DNA from: Microbotryum silenes-acaulis
Lineage: Eukaryota > Basidiomycota > Microbotryomycetes > Microbotryales > Microbotryaceae
Assembly: GCA_003665825.1 (NCBI GenBank)
Contig: QPFY01000006.1
Span: 310,001 to 374,000 of the forward strand
Length of the DNA stretch: 64,000 nt
Direction: 5' to 3'
Shown: positions 23,001-37,303 of the stretch, piece after piece
How the letters are laid out: every line of letters starts with the position of its first letter
How positions within the stretch are numbered: position 1 is the stretch's first letter
Translations under genes and position numbers: made by a program
The notes under the pieces: model-generated
The model's database searches: none
Told to the model about the DNA's origin: nothing
Seen by the model: the letters and a program-made list of their open reading frames with translations, nothing else

Positions 23001-23826
23001 TCCTCATACGGTACAAGGTCTCCGTATCATCGACCTTCTGCTCCAAGAAGAGAACGTCATCGTCGCCAACGCCAAACGCGCCACAGTAGGCGGTCGTCAA
23101 TTATCCGAACGCGACGCCGAACGCTACTACGCCGCGATGGACGTCGTTGCTAAAGCGACGATGTGCGTCGGGGAGAGGGAGACGTTGAGGTTGAAGGATT
23201 TGGCGGACCATTGGAACGATTTCGAACCGAGACCGCAGAGCGTGCTGCAGCAGCAACAACAGATCGCGGCGCAGGGGGGGCAGCAGCAGCAGGTTGGACA
23301 GTTGATTCCGCCGTCGGGGATACAACTGCAGCATCATCAGCTGCAGCAGCAGCAACAACTACAACAGGCGACAGCGACGGCTACTCAAAATGCCACGAGC
23401 CATATGGGAGGAGGAGGAGGAGGTGCACCGATTGTCGTCGTGCCTTCCCCGAATGGAGGAGGAGCAAACTACTCCACTCGGTCGAACAACGGCGGTTCCA
23501 TGTCGGGGATGCAAACACCCAACAATGGAGCCATGGCTCAACAGCACCATCAGCAACAACCCCAAGCAGCGAACTACCACCTCTCCTCCTCTCCGACGAG
23601 TCTGGACTTTTCGAACCCACAAGCATGGGGCACCACAGCAGCAAGTGGCGGACCTCAAGGTTACGCGAATACGCCGGCTGGAATGGGAGTCGCTTCTACG
23701 GGGAGTACGGGTGCGGGTGCGGGTGCGGGTGCGGGTGGACTGGGCGGTTTGCAGGCTTTCCAGTTCCCCTATGATCCGTTTTGGACTCAGGATGATGGCT
23801 GGGACGATTTCTCGAGGTTGGTTTGA
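20061..23826 (+). CDS. Zn2Cys6 (Gal4-type) transcription factor
   Basis: Exons 20061-20841, 20921-20943, 21054-21145, 21223-22306, 22373-22609 and 22678-23826 join in phase to 1121 residues. The zinc cluster is complete, with Cys at residues 261, 264, 271, 277, 280 and 289 (spacing 2-6-5-2-8). A 23-nt microexon carries its first part. Basic residues (RKKKRARVV) precede it. A coiled-coil-like linker (NEELVALRSRVNTLEGLV) follows, then the middle homology region of fungal regulators (for example LLESYLLRVDWQLHILHIPT). The N-terminus is Ser-rich with a (DH)n run. The C-terminus is rich in Gln, Gly and Ala. It should bind CGG-type sites as a nuclear dimer. The target pathway cannot be read from context. 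Confidence 0.9.
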
Positions 23827-24554
23827 GTAGAGGGAAAGGAGGTTGAAGGAGGTTGTTTGTACTGTAGCGTTGTTTTCCGTTTATCGTGTTGTTTTGGATA
23901 AGGAAAGGGGAGGAGGGAGTATAATATATGGTATTGTCGATTCTCAGAGGATGGTGGACGGAAAGAAATGAGTAAACTCACGCGCCCGGTCAGAGTCTAG
24001 GAGCGCGCCGAGTTGGCCCTTGTTTTAGCTCCCTACCAGCGCTCGGAAACGACGTCAAGGCGAAAAAACGAGGAGTCATTTTATACCTCGTCGCAAGTTC
24101 GAGAAAGGAGTGCAACTGATTGGCATTCGTTCGTGCCAAGCCCGACTCGGGGGTGCTCGGGCTGACCGTCGACGTCAACTCTGCACCTCGGAGGGCAGTG
24201 GGACTAGGTTTGAACTACCACGAGGACAGAGTCACGAGGTACGAGAGCCAACGTTGGAAGATTGGTGAGTGGTCTCAAGAGACGGTGTAATTCTAAGACG
24301 GTGTGGTCACTGGAAGCCTCGGCGAGACGGTGACTGGGCGATGGGCTCTACGCGAGCAGGCATGAGATCGCCGGCCTTAGGCGGGATGAGGCAGGGTCGA
24401 CGATGAGAAAGTAGCACAAAATGAACTAGGCCTGGTGATGGGGGCTGTCGCGGTTTCCTGCACCTAGCGCCGTGAAGACAATGACGACTAAACCCCATCT
24501 CCCTTCGCTCGCAGACACCCCGAGGGATCTTCCTCTGGACGTTCGACACCAACC
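23827..24554. other. Intergenic stretch
   Basis: 3' flank of the regulator and promoter of the next gene. No coding sequence is supported. Confidence 0.4.
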
Positions 24555-26877
24555 ATGTCCTTCCTAGCTCGAATCCGCTCCAAATTCACCTCCCGTCTAT
24601 ACCCCACAACATCCGAAACCTCCCGCCTGCGCACCTCCCTCATCCGTCGGGAAAAGATCCTCACCCAAGTCCGAGCCCTGATCCCGTTCCTCCAAGCTGG
24701 ACTCATCATCGTCGGCTTCTTGTACCTCTTTGCCATTCCGACGCAAGGCTTGGGGAGAAGGCATTATATTAGTGAGAATGCGTTGCAGCCTGGTCACGTG
24801 CGTTCGATCGTGCGTTTGGGCTCGGGGCCGGAAGAGGAGAAGATGCTGAGCAGAAATTTCTCGCGTCACTTCTGGGGACGTCAGGTCAATACGAATTGGA
24901 ATTGGGCCGACGTGCACATCGCGGACGAGTATGCCAAGCAGGTCGAGGCGTGGAGCGCGTTGCCTTTGCAGCAGTAGGTCCCACCTGATACGCGGGATTG
25001 GCTAGAGGGGAAAAGGCTGATCGGAGATTTGTCGGCCAGACGAACGCAGGAGCTGAAGAAGGCGTTTCAAAAGTTGGGCTATGCGACGGCGACGCAGGAC
25101 TATCTGTTTGAATTAGGATCGGGGAATAGTGTACGTCTTGGGGTGGTTTGATCGTCAAACTGCGAACGATCGAAAGACTGACTGCGCATGATCGGGACCT
25201 GTAGACCCTGCAAGGCACGAACGTCTACTCGCTCCTCCAAGCTCCAAAAACGGACGGCGCCGAATCGCTGGTCCTTGGGGCTTCGTGGTTGTCTAGGGCT
25301 CTGCACCAGGACACCAAGGAAAAGAGGGTGAATGTTCGAGGCGTTGCGAGTGTTCTGGCTTTGGCCAACTTCCTCAAGAGTGAGTTTGCACGTGAACGAT
25401 GGAATGATAGCAGGCCAACTGAATTGAGTTCGGTGCAGAGTATTCAACGTGGTCCAAGGACATCATCTTCCTCGTCTCGGACGACTACATCGCCGGAGCT
25501 CAAGCCTGGATTGACGAATACCACGGCAACCAACAGAGCAATATCCGAGCCGAACCTCTTTCGCTTACGACGGGACCGATCTGGGCTGCTCTGAACCTAG
25601 ACTATCCTTACCACTCCTTTTCGCACCTCGGCCTTTTCTACGAAGGCGTCAATGGCCATCTCGCGAACCTCGATTTCCTCAATTCGGCATCACACATCAC
25701 CAAAGGAATGCGCGTACCACCCGTCTTGCATGCTGATGTCGAGCTCGCGAATCTAATGCCTTCGATTTTCTACGATACGCCATTGAGCTTCTTGGACAAC
25801 CATGTCTTGAGGACGTATACGCGGGCAGCCAAGACGGTGTTGCATCAGGTCGCGTTGACCGCTTCGGGGAAGGCACAAGGGCCCGAAGCGGTGTTTGGCA
25901 AGTACCGCATTGATGCGTTGGCGATGTTTGGTGTTCCTGCGGAAGGGCCGTACGGGTTTCATGTACTCGGTCGGTGCGTCGTTCGATCCTCAGCATGGCT
26001 GTACTGGGAAGAGACCTGTACTGATGTTGTGATCGTCATCGATGGACACAGTATCGTCGAATCGACGTTCCGCTCGCTCAACAACCTCCTCGAGCGCTTC
26101 CACCAATCCTTCTTCCTCTACCTCATGACCTCGGTCGACACATTCGTCGCGATAGGGAACTACCTCGCTGCTCCGGTGTTGGTCTGCGCGGGTATGACGA
26201 TCATGGGGTTGAATGTGTGGGAACAGGCGGGGGTTTCGGTCAAGGGGGAGAGGAGGGAGAGGTTCGTGGGGAGGCCGATCGCGATCATTGGATTGACGCA
26301 TGCGATTGGGTTTGGGCTGTTCTCGTATGTCAGTGGGTTAGATCCGATGGGGGATCTTTCGGTGAGTTGGGAGTGATGCGGTGGGTCGTTCGAGGGTCAA
26401 AGGCTCATGTCGAATTTGTCCCAGTCCCGCCTCCCACCTACGCTCGTCTTCATCCTCCTCTTTGCCCCCCTCATCCTTTCGACCGTCTTCAAATCACGTC
26501 GCCGAAAAGGTCGAGCTCCTTCATCGATGGTGCTCGCCTCGCTCTCGTTGATCCTCGGTGGGATGACGATCGGCGTCGTCGCGTGCCTCAACTTTGGCGC
26601 GTCCGTACTCCTATCGTTCTCCCTCTGTCCTCCCTTGACGCTGGTCAAACCGCGGCGACATCGTCTCTCCGAACGAATCCAACAGTTCCTCGTGCTCATT
26701 TTTTCACCTCCCGTAACATGGGCATTAGTAAGAGCATGGAAGAGGGAAGCAGCGGATGCTTGGGCGAGGGGGTTGTTGCTCGATTGGCAGATGATGGGGA
26801 CGTGGTCGATGCCTTTTACCTTTGTTGTGGTGGTGCCTTTGGTGCTGCAGGCGGGTACGGTGGGTTTATTGGAATGA
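24555..26877 (+). CDS. GAA1: GPI-anchor transamidase subunit GAA1 (in-frame TAG)
   Basis: Exons 24555-25130, 25205-25379, 25439-25973, 26052-26361 and 26425-26877 join in phase to 682 residues, close to the usual 610-620 plus loops. GAA1 is the ER-membrane subunit that presents GPI to the transamidase. An N-terminal membrane segment (LIPFLQAGLIIVGFLYLFAI) precedes the luminal start (YISENALQPG). Family blocks follow: VRGVASVLALANFLK, IIFLVSDDYIAGAQAWI, STFRSLNNLLERFHQSFFLY, and several C-terminal membrane helices. The first exon contains TAG at codon 141 (24975-24977), although coding-like sequence continues in frame. A 69-nt GT-AG intron (24939-25007) would remove the stop without shifting frame. 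Confidence 0.88.
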
Positions 26878-27302
26878 TAAACTAGAAGAGCCTGGGCGTT
26901 GTTTACTAGAGTGAGACGCGTCTGTTCTGCTTTATCTGAATTTTCTTCTCGAAATCTCTGGAGCGCGCCGAGGGAGTTTCCAGGTCTGTGGAAGCACCGC
27001 GTGCAGCCGTGCTCCAAGAACGATAGACAGGATCAAGTAGTAGTAATTCACATCTAGAACCTCGGGTCAGTGAGCTGGCGAAAGCCAAGGGAGGTTCTAG
27101 GCGCGCGCAAGTTATCCAATAAGTCCACAGCTCCATCGCCTTCTATCATCGGTCACCTCGGGCAAAGGCCTCAGGCCTTGCAGTCTGCTCCTCTCTCGCT
27201 CGACCTCTTCCACGTGTCGCGCTCTCGCAGCCGAGGCCGTAATCGCCCAACATAGAGTACTTGTCCTACCTCCCGCACGTGACCCTATTCAGCGCTCACC
27301 CC
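26878..27302. other. Intergenic stretch
   Basis: No coding frame or RNA gene is supported between GAA1 and the aldehyde dehydrogenase. Confidence 0.4.
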
Positions 27303-29604
27303 ATGACTCTAGGCCAACGCATCGACTATTACCTTTCCCAAGTCCCGCCTGCGCCCAAAGCGCTGCATCACCAATGGACCTCGTGGCGAGGTGACCGATC
27401 GGATTGGACGATGCTGGCGTCAATCTTGGTGCCGGTTTTGGCAGGCTGGGTTTATCTCAAGCTCATCCATGTACCTTGGGATGAGAGGGCGAGTAAATTC
27501 GAGTGGCTCGTACCCGAGGAGGCTTTGTGAGTTGGCTTCTTCTCCAAGGAGGGTGGTGATAAATTTTAGTTGTTGGGCCGGCTCTGACACTCGTCGTTGG
27601 GATTGATAGGCCATCCTGGAAGCCAGCAAAGGTCTTGTCCCACGCCTCGATCAATTCGCATCAATCGGACCCTTCCCTAATCCCAACGGAGCACAAATCC
27701 AAAGAGCGTACCTACATCACCTGCTACGCCCCCGCGTCCGGAGCGCACCTCTCGACCGTCCCTTCAACGACCGCAGCCGAAATCGACGAAGCGATCCTCA
27801 AAGCCGAAAAGGCGCAAAGAGAATGGCGCACCAGTTCGTGGAGTCGAAGGAGGAGGCTGATGAGGACGTTATTGAGGTGGTGTACGGTCGAGATGGAAGG
27901 GATCGCTAGAGTCGCGAGTAGGGATACGGGCAAGACTCGTACGTTTTTATCCTCCCAGAAGTTTCATCGTCCCGTACTTGTGCTGACCATCCGTTCTGCA
28001 AGTTCCTACAGTTGTGGATGCGGCTTTTGGGGAGATCTTGACCACGTGCGAAAAGCTGCGATGGGTTATTGCGAATGGGGAGGAATGCTTGAGGCCGGAA
28101 TCGAGGCCGTCAGTTTTGGGGGGTTAGAGAGCCACAAAGGTGTGGGCAAGACAGCTGATGACAGCTTTTTCCGCAGTACAAACGTGGTCTTGGCGCACAA
28201 AGTGTCCAAGGTGCATTACGAGCCGTTGGGCGTCGTTGCCGCGATCGTCAGCTGGAATTATCCGGCGCACAGTCAGTCCAAATTCGCCTTCACCGATCAC
28301 AAGAGACGGCGCAGCAGGAACTGATCATGTGCGAGTCTCATCCTGCTCTACAGACGCTCTGTCACCCATCATCGCCTCCCTCTTCTCTGGCAACGCGATC
28401 GTCGTCAAACCCTCCGAACTCGTCGCCTGGTCCTCGCACCACTTTGTCCAAGCGGTCCGATCCTGCCTCTCCGCCTGTGGTGAAGACCCCAACCTGGTAC
28501 AAATCGTCGTTCCCCTCCCCGATACCGTAGAAAATCTCACCGGACACCCTCGCATCAAACACATCACCTTTATCGGCTCCGAACAAATTGGTCAAAAAGT
28601 CGCCATCAAAGGTGCTGAAGCGGGAACGCCCGTTCTCCTCGAATTGGGCGGTAAAGACCCTTGCATCATCCTCGACTCGGCCGACCTCAAAGCTTTCGAA
28701 GATACGTGGATGCGCGCTGCTTTCCAAGCGGCCGGACAGAATTGTATAGGCGCGGAAAGGTTCATCGTGCATGAGAAAGTGTACGATCAGTTCGTCGCTT
28801 CGATGGCTTCTCGTGTCGAGGCTTTGAAAGTGGGCGATGTCTTGGCCAAGGATTTGGATCGGGATGCTACGAATCGCGTCGATGTTGGAGCGATGGTCTC
28901 GGATCGTCTGTTTGGTGAATTGGAACGACTCGTCCTTTCAGCCGTTAAAGATGGAGCGAGATGCATCATCGGTGGTAAAAGGATCAAGGAGCATTCTACC
29001 TCTCCCCAAGGGCATTATTTCCAACCGACCCTGTTAATCGACGTGACGACCGAAATGGAGATCGCGAACCAAGAGGTCTTTGCTCCCGTGATGATGGTGA
29101 TGAGGTTCAAGGAATTGGACGAGGCGATCGAGTTGGCCAATTCGACGAGGTATGGATTGGGCGCGAGTGTGTTTGGGAGGAAGCAGAGCGATTGTAGGTA
29201 CGTCGTTGAGAGGATCGAGGCGGGGATGGTGTGCACCAATGGTATATTCTCTCGGTGGTATGCGTTATTCCGGATCCCCGCGGCTGAGGAGTTTCTTACG
29301 TTGATTGCAAACAGATTTTGGCGTCTTCTACCTCAACCAAGCCCTCCCCTTTGGAGGGTGCAAAGCCTCGGGCTACGGTCGATTCGCCGGTAAAGAAGGC
29401 CTTCGTGGTCTATGCAATCCCAAAGCCGTGACGGAGGATCGCTTTCACGGATGGATCCAGACGGGGATCCCTCCTTTGCTTGCATATCCTATCAATTCGG
29501 GTCTGGGCGCATGGGGTTTCGTCAGTGGGTTGGTGGGTATGATGTATGCCGATGGGGTGTGGAACAAGCTCAAGGGCTTGGTCGGGCTCGTTTCGGCCAA
29601 GTGA
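27303..29604 (+). CDS. Membrane-anchored aldehyde dehydrogenase, Msc7-like
   Basis: Exons 27303-27526, 27610-27938, 28003-28108, 28177-28271, 28354-29241 and 29315-29604 join to 643 residues, about the length of yeast Msc7. A hydrophobic helix near residues 37-54 ([19 protein letters not shown]) precedes the dehydrogenase fold. Family motifs include [25 protein letters not shown], the catalytic Glu in LLELGGKD (residue 348) and the nucleophile Cys in [10 protein letters not shown] (residue 382), then EVFAPVM and [14 protein letters not shown] second hydrophobic segment near the C-terminus ([15 protein letters not shown]) could also contact membrane. It should oxidise aldehydes with NAD(P)+ at a membrane; the substrate is unknown. 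It is convergent with TRM8, with 107 bp between stops. Confidence 0.88.
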
Positions 29605-29711
29605 AAGAAAAAAAACAGGGGGCGATAATTAGGAACCGAGTCTTTTGCCTTTCTTTAGGAATTAAATCACACGTCTAGTAATTCAATGCACAACGCTCCC
29701 TCTTAAAAACT

Positions 29712-31161
<1,450 letters not shown>

Positions 31162-32178
31162 GGTACCTCAGAGTTGGCGGTGGTGGGCTATGTGGGTGGA
31201 AGATAGGAGCTGTGGTGAGTTGAGAGCGAGCAGAAGGGAGAGGCGGTGAGGCGGGTGAGGACGTACGCTGGGAAAGGGCTTGCTCCAGATGACGACCCGG
31301 AGAGTTTCCAATGGAGCTCCTGAACGAACGTTGTTTCTTTGTCTTGGCCGGGAAGGAAGCTTTATCCAAAGAGGTTTGCGGTGCAACCCAATTGACAGAA
31401 CGAGGCAATCGTTTCGGAACTCGCGCGAGGCTGCGGAGGGTCGCTGCACCGCACTCGGCCGCGGATTGGGTAGTAATCCCACCATTAAGCCCGGTCGCGC
31501 TCTTTTGTAAACGCGTTTGAGCGCGGTCTCAACCTGGCGCTCTGGCTCTTACTCTTCCTCCCCCCCACTTGAGTCTCTCATCTGCTGCTCAGCGCTCACC
31601 GGTCGCACTCATACTCAGCAGGACCACCTCGGCAAGCTCAATTTGGTGATCAAGCACACCGGACACGGCTACTCGTACCGCCTACCCTTGGGCCCTCTCG
31701 CGCAAGGCTCACTCAACCAGCGCGATCTCCCCAAGCCGCGCTCCCGATTCGGCGATAGCCCCTGCGAGTCGGCGCACGCTCGCAACCGGCCAAGTTCCAA
31801 CTGCCCAATAACCAGCACCGCCAACAGAGCTGAGGTGAGCACATCCTGCACAATCTCTCGCATCTTCCGGGGTGAGCCGCTTGGAACCCGTCAGAGGAGC
31901 AGCAACGCCACATGCACGACGACGACGAGCCGCGCTTGGACCTCTTGCTCGCCCGATCGCACTTGATACAAAAAAAACTGGAAAGGTTTTTTGTGCGACC
32001 GTCAGCGATCAACCCCTCTCTCGACTTCCAAAGGGTGTCTACCGTTGACTTCGCAAGAAGCAGAACCGACCATCACATCAAATGGCTGTGCGCACAAGAC
32101 ATGCTCACTGACACGCCGGAACAACAACCCCTGTCCGTCTCGCAGAATCGTTCACGCTCTCCGCTCTGCCCTGCCACC
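31162..32178. other. Divergent intergenic region TRM8 / MFS transporter
   Basis: This 1-kb stretch separates two divergent start codons. It contains GC-rich frames (for example 31622-31833, ending at a GTGAGC donor) that could be 5' leader exons of the transporter, but none has a recognisable product. A 17-bp piece of a repeat found at 37278 and 45362 lies inverted at 31962-31978. Confidence 0.4.
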
Positions 32179-34117
32179 ATGAGCACACCACATGCAACAG
32201 AGCGTACTCCGCTGCTCTCCAACCCACAGCACGACGAGAGCAATCCATCAGCTCCACCTACATCCACCACCCCACCCAATCCCATCGCCTCCTCGTCCTC
32301 CCTGCTCCCTCCCTTCCGTCGGCTGCTGCTCGCCGCATTACTCCAAGCCCTCTCCTTCGTCGCGACTGCCACACCCATCATCTTTGCCTTTCGTACCATG
32401 TCCTGCGAGATCTACTACGAACGCAACCCTCCATACCAAGGCAACGGTGATAGATGTGCGAGGAAAGAAATCGATTCGACCACGGCTTCGGCGATTTCGC
32501 TCATGGTCACCTTGACCACTTTGTGAGTCGGCGCAGCATTCGAGCTTGGAAAAAGCAGGAACCCCCAACTGAAGTCATCGCCCTCCTCCAGCTCGGGACT
32601 ACTGAACCTCTTCACCACGGGCTGGATCATCCGTCGTCGAGGCGTCAAGCTCGCCATGACCTTACAAACGCTCGTCCCCTGCGTTCGCAACGTCTGCCAA
32701 ATCTACGGCATTTTCCACGGCAGGCTCCTCGGCATCCGCCTGATCCAATGGACGCAGCTCTTGACCATATTTGGAGGAGGGGGAGGGTACATGCTCGCCG
32801 CCAATAGTTATGCCGCGGCTTTGGTAACCCCTGAGGAGAGAACGGCCAGTTTTGGGATCCTGCAAGGCTTTCTCATGCTCGGCACTGCATTGGGGTACAC
32901 TCGTGAGTCAGACCGCAAGTTTATTGCCTCATAATGATCTTCACTTGCTGATCTGTGGTTCACTATAGTCGGTGGACTCGTCGATGACATGTTTGGAGCA
33001 CCAGCGCCCTTTGAGATGACGCTTGGCCTCCTCATTTTGTCGACCCTGCTCTCCGTCTTTCTCCTCCCTTATATACCCCCCGATGCCCAATCACCCAAAG
33101 TCAACGACGAAGGTGTATTGGCACCGCTCAAGATCTTTTGGCCTAGATACGTCCAAGTAGAAGGCACGAGTCGCTCGGTACGCTATTGGGGAATGACCTG
33201 GCTCGCGATTGGCAGCTTCTTGGGGGTGTTTGCGACGGCGTTCGTGCCACTCGCTTTGCAACTTACGGCGACGAACATGTTTGGGTTCGGACCCAAGAAG
33301 GTAGGATGTCTGACCTCACATCGAGACCTCGGTGTCAGAATCTAACCGACTAATCTCGTGATCCCGCAGAACGGCTACCTGCTCTCATTAACTGCGGTCT
33401 CTCGAGCCGCGTTCCTCACCTTCGCCTTCCCCCGAGCCATCGCACGTGGAAGGATATGGCTCAGCGGACCCAAAGTCGAACCAACTTCCCCACTGTCAGC
33501 ACCCACGACACCACCACGAGCCCCCACACAAGCCAAAGATCTCGAACCCCTATCCCTCAATCCGGATGAACTGACTGAGCCTGCGCCAGTGCCCGAACCG
33601 ACGGACCAAGTACACGGCAGTCTGTTCGACCTCTTCTTTTTACGAATGAGCATGCTCGTCGATGCTTGTTTGACCGCTTGTGTCACTTTCACGACTCTGG
33701 GATGGCACGTCTATTTGGGTGAGTTCAGCAAGGCCACGCACTGCACCCGTTCTCTTCTCGAACCACGCTCCGGGCAAGATGACTGAATGCGCGAACCCAA
33801 CCTTGGCCCTCACAGCCGCCCTCATACTCCCCCTTGCTAGCGGTACCGCCCCCGCCGCCAAAGGCGTCATCATGGAACTCGTTGAACCGACGCAACAATC
33901 CCTCGCATTACAAGCCATCGCCCTCGTCGAATCCTTGGCGATGGTCTCGACCGTTTCCGTCTTGGGGATCGCTTTCGCGATGTTGAGTGAGGTCGGCAAG
34001 GGGCCTTGGATTTTTATGGTTAATGGTTCGATTGCGTTGGTCGCGGCGGGTACTTTAATGTTGGTGCGATTTCCGCCGAGAGGTGTGGTGGGCACAGCGG
34101 TCGGAGGGGGGGATTGA
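32179..34117 (+). CDS. Major facilitator superfamily transporter
   Basis: Exons 32179-32522, 32592-32902, 32969-33300, 33370-33718 and 33816-34117 join to 545 residues. The soluble N-terminus (TERTPLLS) is typical of fungal vacuolar or endosomal carriers. About eleven or twelve hydrophobic segments follow in two groups, split by a Pro-rich cytosolic loop (about residues 365-405). The loop between helices 2 and 3 has WIIRRRGVKLAM, matching the MFS G-x-x-x-(D/R)-R-x-G-R/K signature. A YYERNPPYQGNGDRCAR segment lies in the first external loop. The substrate cannot be predicted. Confidence 0.82.
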
Positions 34118-36805
34118 ATTGGACAAAGATAAGGAAGCTTGTACAGCTTAATTTAGTTTGTATTGGTCCGGCGAACGTTTTCGTAGGTTAGTCTTGTATG
34201 TTTTTTAAGATTCATAAAGAAGGTAATATGTACCTAATCGATTCACTTGTGCGCAACTTTGCGAAGCGCAGACCGGAATGTCACTCTTGCAGTGGCGTGT
34301 ACTACCTTCTTGACAGTAGCGTGTACTACCTTCTCGATAGACTGCGGACTTGAGCTGATAATGACCGAGCGAGAGCAAAGAAAAAGGAAAGGAACGATTC
34401 TTCGTTGTTCCTGGTGCCTCTCTCATCCTGCGCTTTACGGGAGAAACGAATGCCAACCGTTCGCGATATGACATGGCTATCGCGACGTGTTTGCAGGACC
34501 GCGTACTATTTGTGAAATTAGGTTTATCATGTCACTTGCTCAGTATTTCGTGTCTTGACGCAGACGGAGTTCGTCACACCGACCCGAGACCGGTAGACCT
34601 GGCAATCACACAGGCCTCTTTCTGACAGATAGCGTTGTCAAAAGACGAGCTGTCCGTGTCGAGGGTGCGCATTCCGTCGTCTTGGCGTCGGCTGGGACAG
34701 ACGCCAAGCGGGCTTGGGAGGGGGCGGGGGTTCGAAAAAGGAGCGAGCACCAATCGGTAGGGTTGGTTCTATACCCCAGCCTTCTTCAGTAGTGGTAGTA
34801 AGACGGCGAAACCAAAAAAGACCATCGGTTTTTTCATCAGAAGCTGATTGTGGGAGGAGGAGCCCCCGAATTTCGGACCGATTCCCATCGAAAGAGACAT
34901 GGAGGTAATTCAATTGAGACCATTTCATGCAAAGTGTGCTGAGTTCTACCGACATCCGAATGAAGGCACTGTCAGGACTACGGAATCCGCGAGATTGCCC
35001 ATTGACAATGGGCATATGTACTTCGGTAGGGGGATCACGGTAGAGTAACTTTGTCCATGACGGTCGTCTGACTAGCGGTCGATGAGTGTGCCGATCGGTC
35101 TTGCATCGGTACCGATGCAGCTGCGGATCAAACTCACGGCGGCTTGAGCTTCTGCTTCTACAAGTTGCGTTCGCCACCTTTCCTCATGGTAGCGTCGACA
35201 AATAATTATTGTTCCTCTGCTTGGATCAGATATTCAGGCAAAAAGACAGCACATTTTGTTTGGCGAGTCCTGCCTACTTTAGCCGCTACTGAATGGTGAA
35301 GGGTGAAAGTCTTGGTGCGGCTACGTAGTGGCTTATCTTTTAGGTAGATGTAGATTACTGCGATGTCGTAACTGACGTCAACAGTCAGCACTACTCGCAT
35401 TGTTTCTTGGGTTGCCAAGGCAAAGCCTCTCAGCGCTCGATTTGATCTCCAGCGCTGCCGATTCGACTCGGTAACGAGCCCAAGATGTTGGCGCACTTTG
35501 ACAGTTTTCCATGGTAGCTGTCGAAGAAGGGATACATGGGGTGAACTCTATGGTATCGTGGTATATTGATTCTCAGGAAGGTATCGAGGTCGGTACCCCT
35601 TCAAGAGCTTTCAGAGATCGATTGCGGATTCGAAAGTGGATCGAAAATCGCTGCAAGGCACGCCGTTGGCTGCCGGCGGCCGCCGCCGCCGACGTTTCGG
35701 CATCGTCTCTCGATGTATGCGTTTTAGTTCCGAAGGAAGCTAATAAATGTTTCTCTCGTTTCAATTCAAATTCAATCGAATCAGCAAGAAAGCCGCCTAG
35801 GAACGAACCACCCTAGCTCATGGCTTGGCAACGGCGCCTCGTGGGAAATCTCGATCGCTGAGGAAGCGAAGAGATTGAAAGCTTTCGGCTCCCTCGGACC
35901 TGAAGCACTCCAACCGACAAAGACCCTTCCCTACCTTATTTTAATGAATACGCGGGACGGTGAACGGTTCGCGAAGGACGCGGTTACAAGACGCCTACAC
36001 CGTTTTTGAGCTTGTCATGCGAGGCACACGGCAGTGACGGGTTGATACGGTACGGTAGGGTGAGGAGCTCGAGTCCACCGTGCGAGCTCGACTTGTTGGG
36101 GGGTGGGCCACCTAGTGGCGTGCATGGACCTGGCTCGAGCTTGGGGGACAAGGTCCGCAGAAACTCGACCCTTATTCAAATTTTCATTATTAGACATTAT
36201 CTGAAACTAAAGGGTTCGGTCGCTTTGGGTATCGACTGGCACTACTGGGCCTTTTCGAGACTTTTGATTAGCTGCAGGCCGGGCTAGGTAGGTACAGCGA
36301 GGCTGGCAGGGACTAGGCTACCACAACAAGCCAAGAAAACAAACATAAAAAATCAGCTAAACAGCATCGTGGAAGTCGTAATCGCTCGAGAACACGATCT
36401 ATTAGGTAAAACTAGTTAGGTAAAAAAAGAAGAACACCAGTAGTGTGCCCCTGATCAACACAATGCAGGCGCGCCAAAATAATCCCTGTGAGACCCGGAA
36501 GTTGCAAGCACGAAGAAGCTCTTTGAGTGCCTTCTCAAAGGCCAGCTGATGGTGCGAGAAGGAGACTCCGCGCCCGCTTCTCAGGGCGGGAGTTAAGGTA
36601 AATTGAGATGTCTCACTTGGGCAGGCCCGCGGGAGGCTCAAAGAGCCAGTGGCGCGCGCCTCGGAGTCCGATGCGTCGCGACGCGTTCATTTGGGTGGAG
36701 GGAGGCACGGGCCATTTCCCATTCTTCGAGCAGGCCCGATAAGGGTCGTCTCTTTGTAGACTAGCTGGAGTTCAAATTCTCAAATTCAGCAAGTAGCTGC
36801 GGAAA

Positions 36806-36830
36806 GGGGGGGGCGGGGGGGGGGGGGGGG
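36806..36830 (+). repeat. G-homopolymer run
   Basis: A run of eight G, one C and then about sixteen G could form a G-quadruplex. It is also a likely place for sequencing length errors. Confidence 0.6.
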
Positions 36831-37277
36831 AGATACAAGTAGTTTGCATATCGCAGGAGCGATAATGGCGACTCTGTAGCAACTTGTAACCTATGTCGAG
36901 TGGGTAAATTGTCTCCAGAGACTCGTCCACCCGATCAGCCCGGTCTCGGGAGCTTTCTCAATGTTCGCACAACTTGGCGCATTTCTTCAAAGGACCCCGG
37001 GGGTGGTCAAAAAGAAAGATTACAAGTAGAGCCAGTCATCGATAGACGATGATAGTTTCGATTCGAGACCACCGTCTTCCGTCGTCGACGCCGTCGATGC
37101 CACCACCCGCAGTCCGATTGCGCTAGCTTCCATCGCCATTTGCCCACCCATCTCAAACTCACGAAATCTACCTTTCGATTGAGCATGATCTGATCGTGCA
37201 GATCATACAAGCTTCAAGCATTTCTCTATAGACTTTTGTGTCGCTAATGCAGCTCAAAGCCGAGCGGCTCGGCCTGA

Positions 37278-37303
37278 TTTTTTTTGTATCAAGCCTGATT
37301 AGA
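37278..37303. repeat. Dispersed 26-bp repeat, copy 1
   Basis: Eight T followed by GTATCAAGCCTGATTAGA. An identical copy lies at 45362-45387 and a 17-bp inverted part at 31962-31978. The T-tract then GTATCAAG could be a transposon terminus. Confidence 0.55.

Noticed and set aside
24939..24977. Codon reassignment of TAG/TAA to Gln
   Set aside because: Many genes in the window end at TAG or TAA with no conserved sequence beyond them, so these codons still act as stops.
34638..35177. 179-codon minus-strand frame in gene-poor island 1
   Set aside because: Composition is not protein-like, there are no family motifs and no splice partners.
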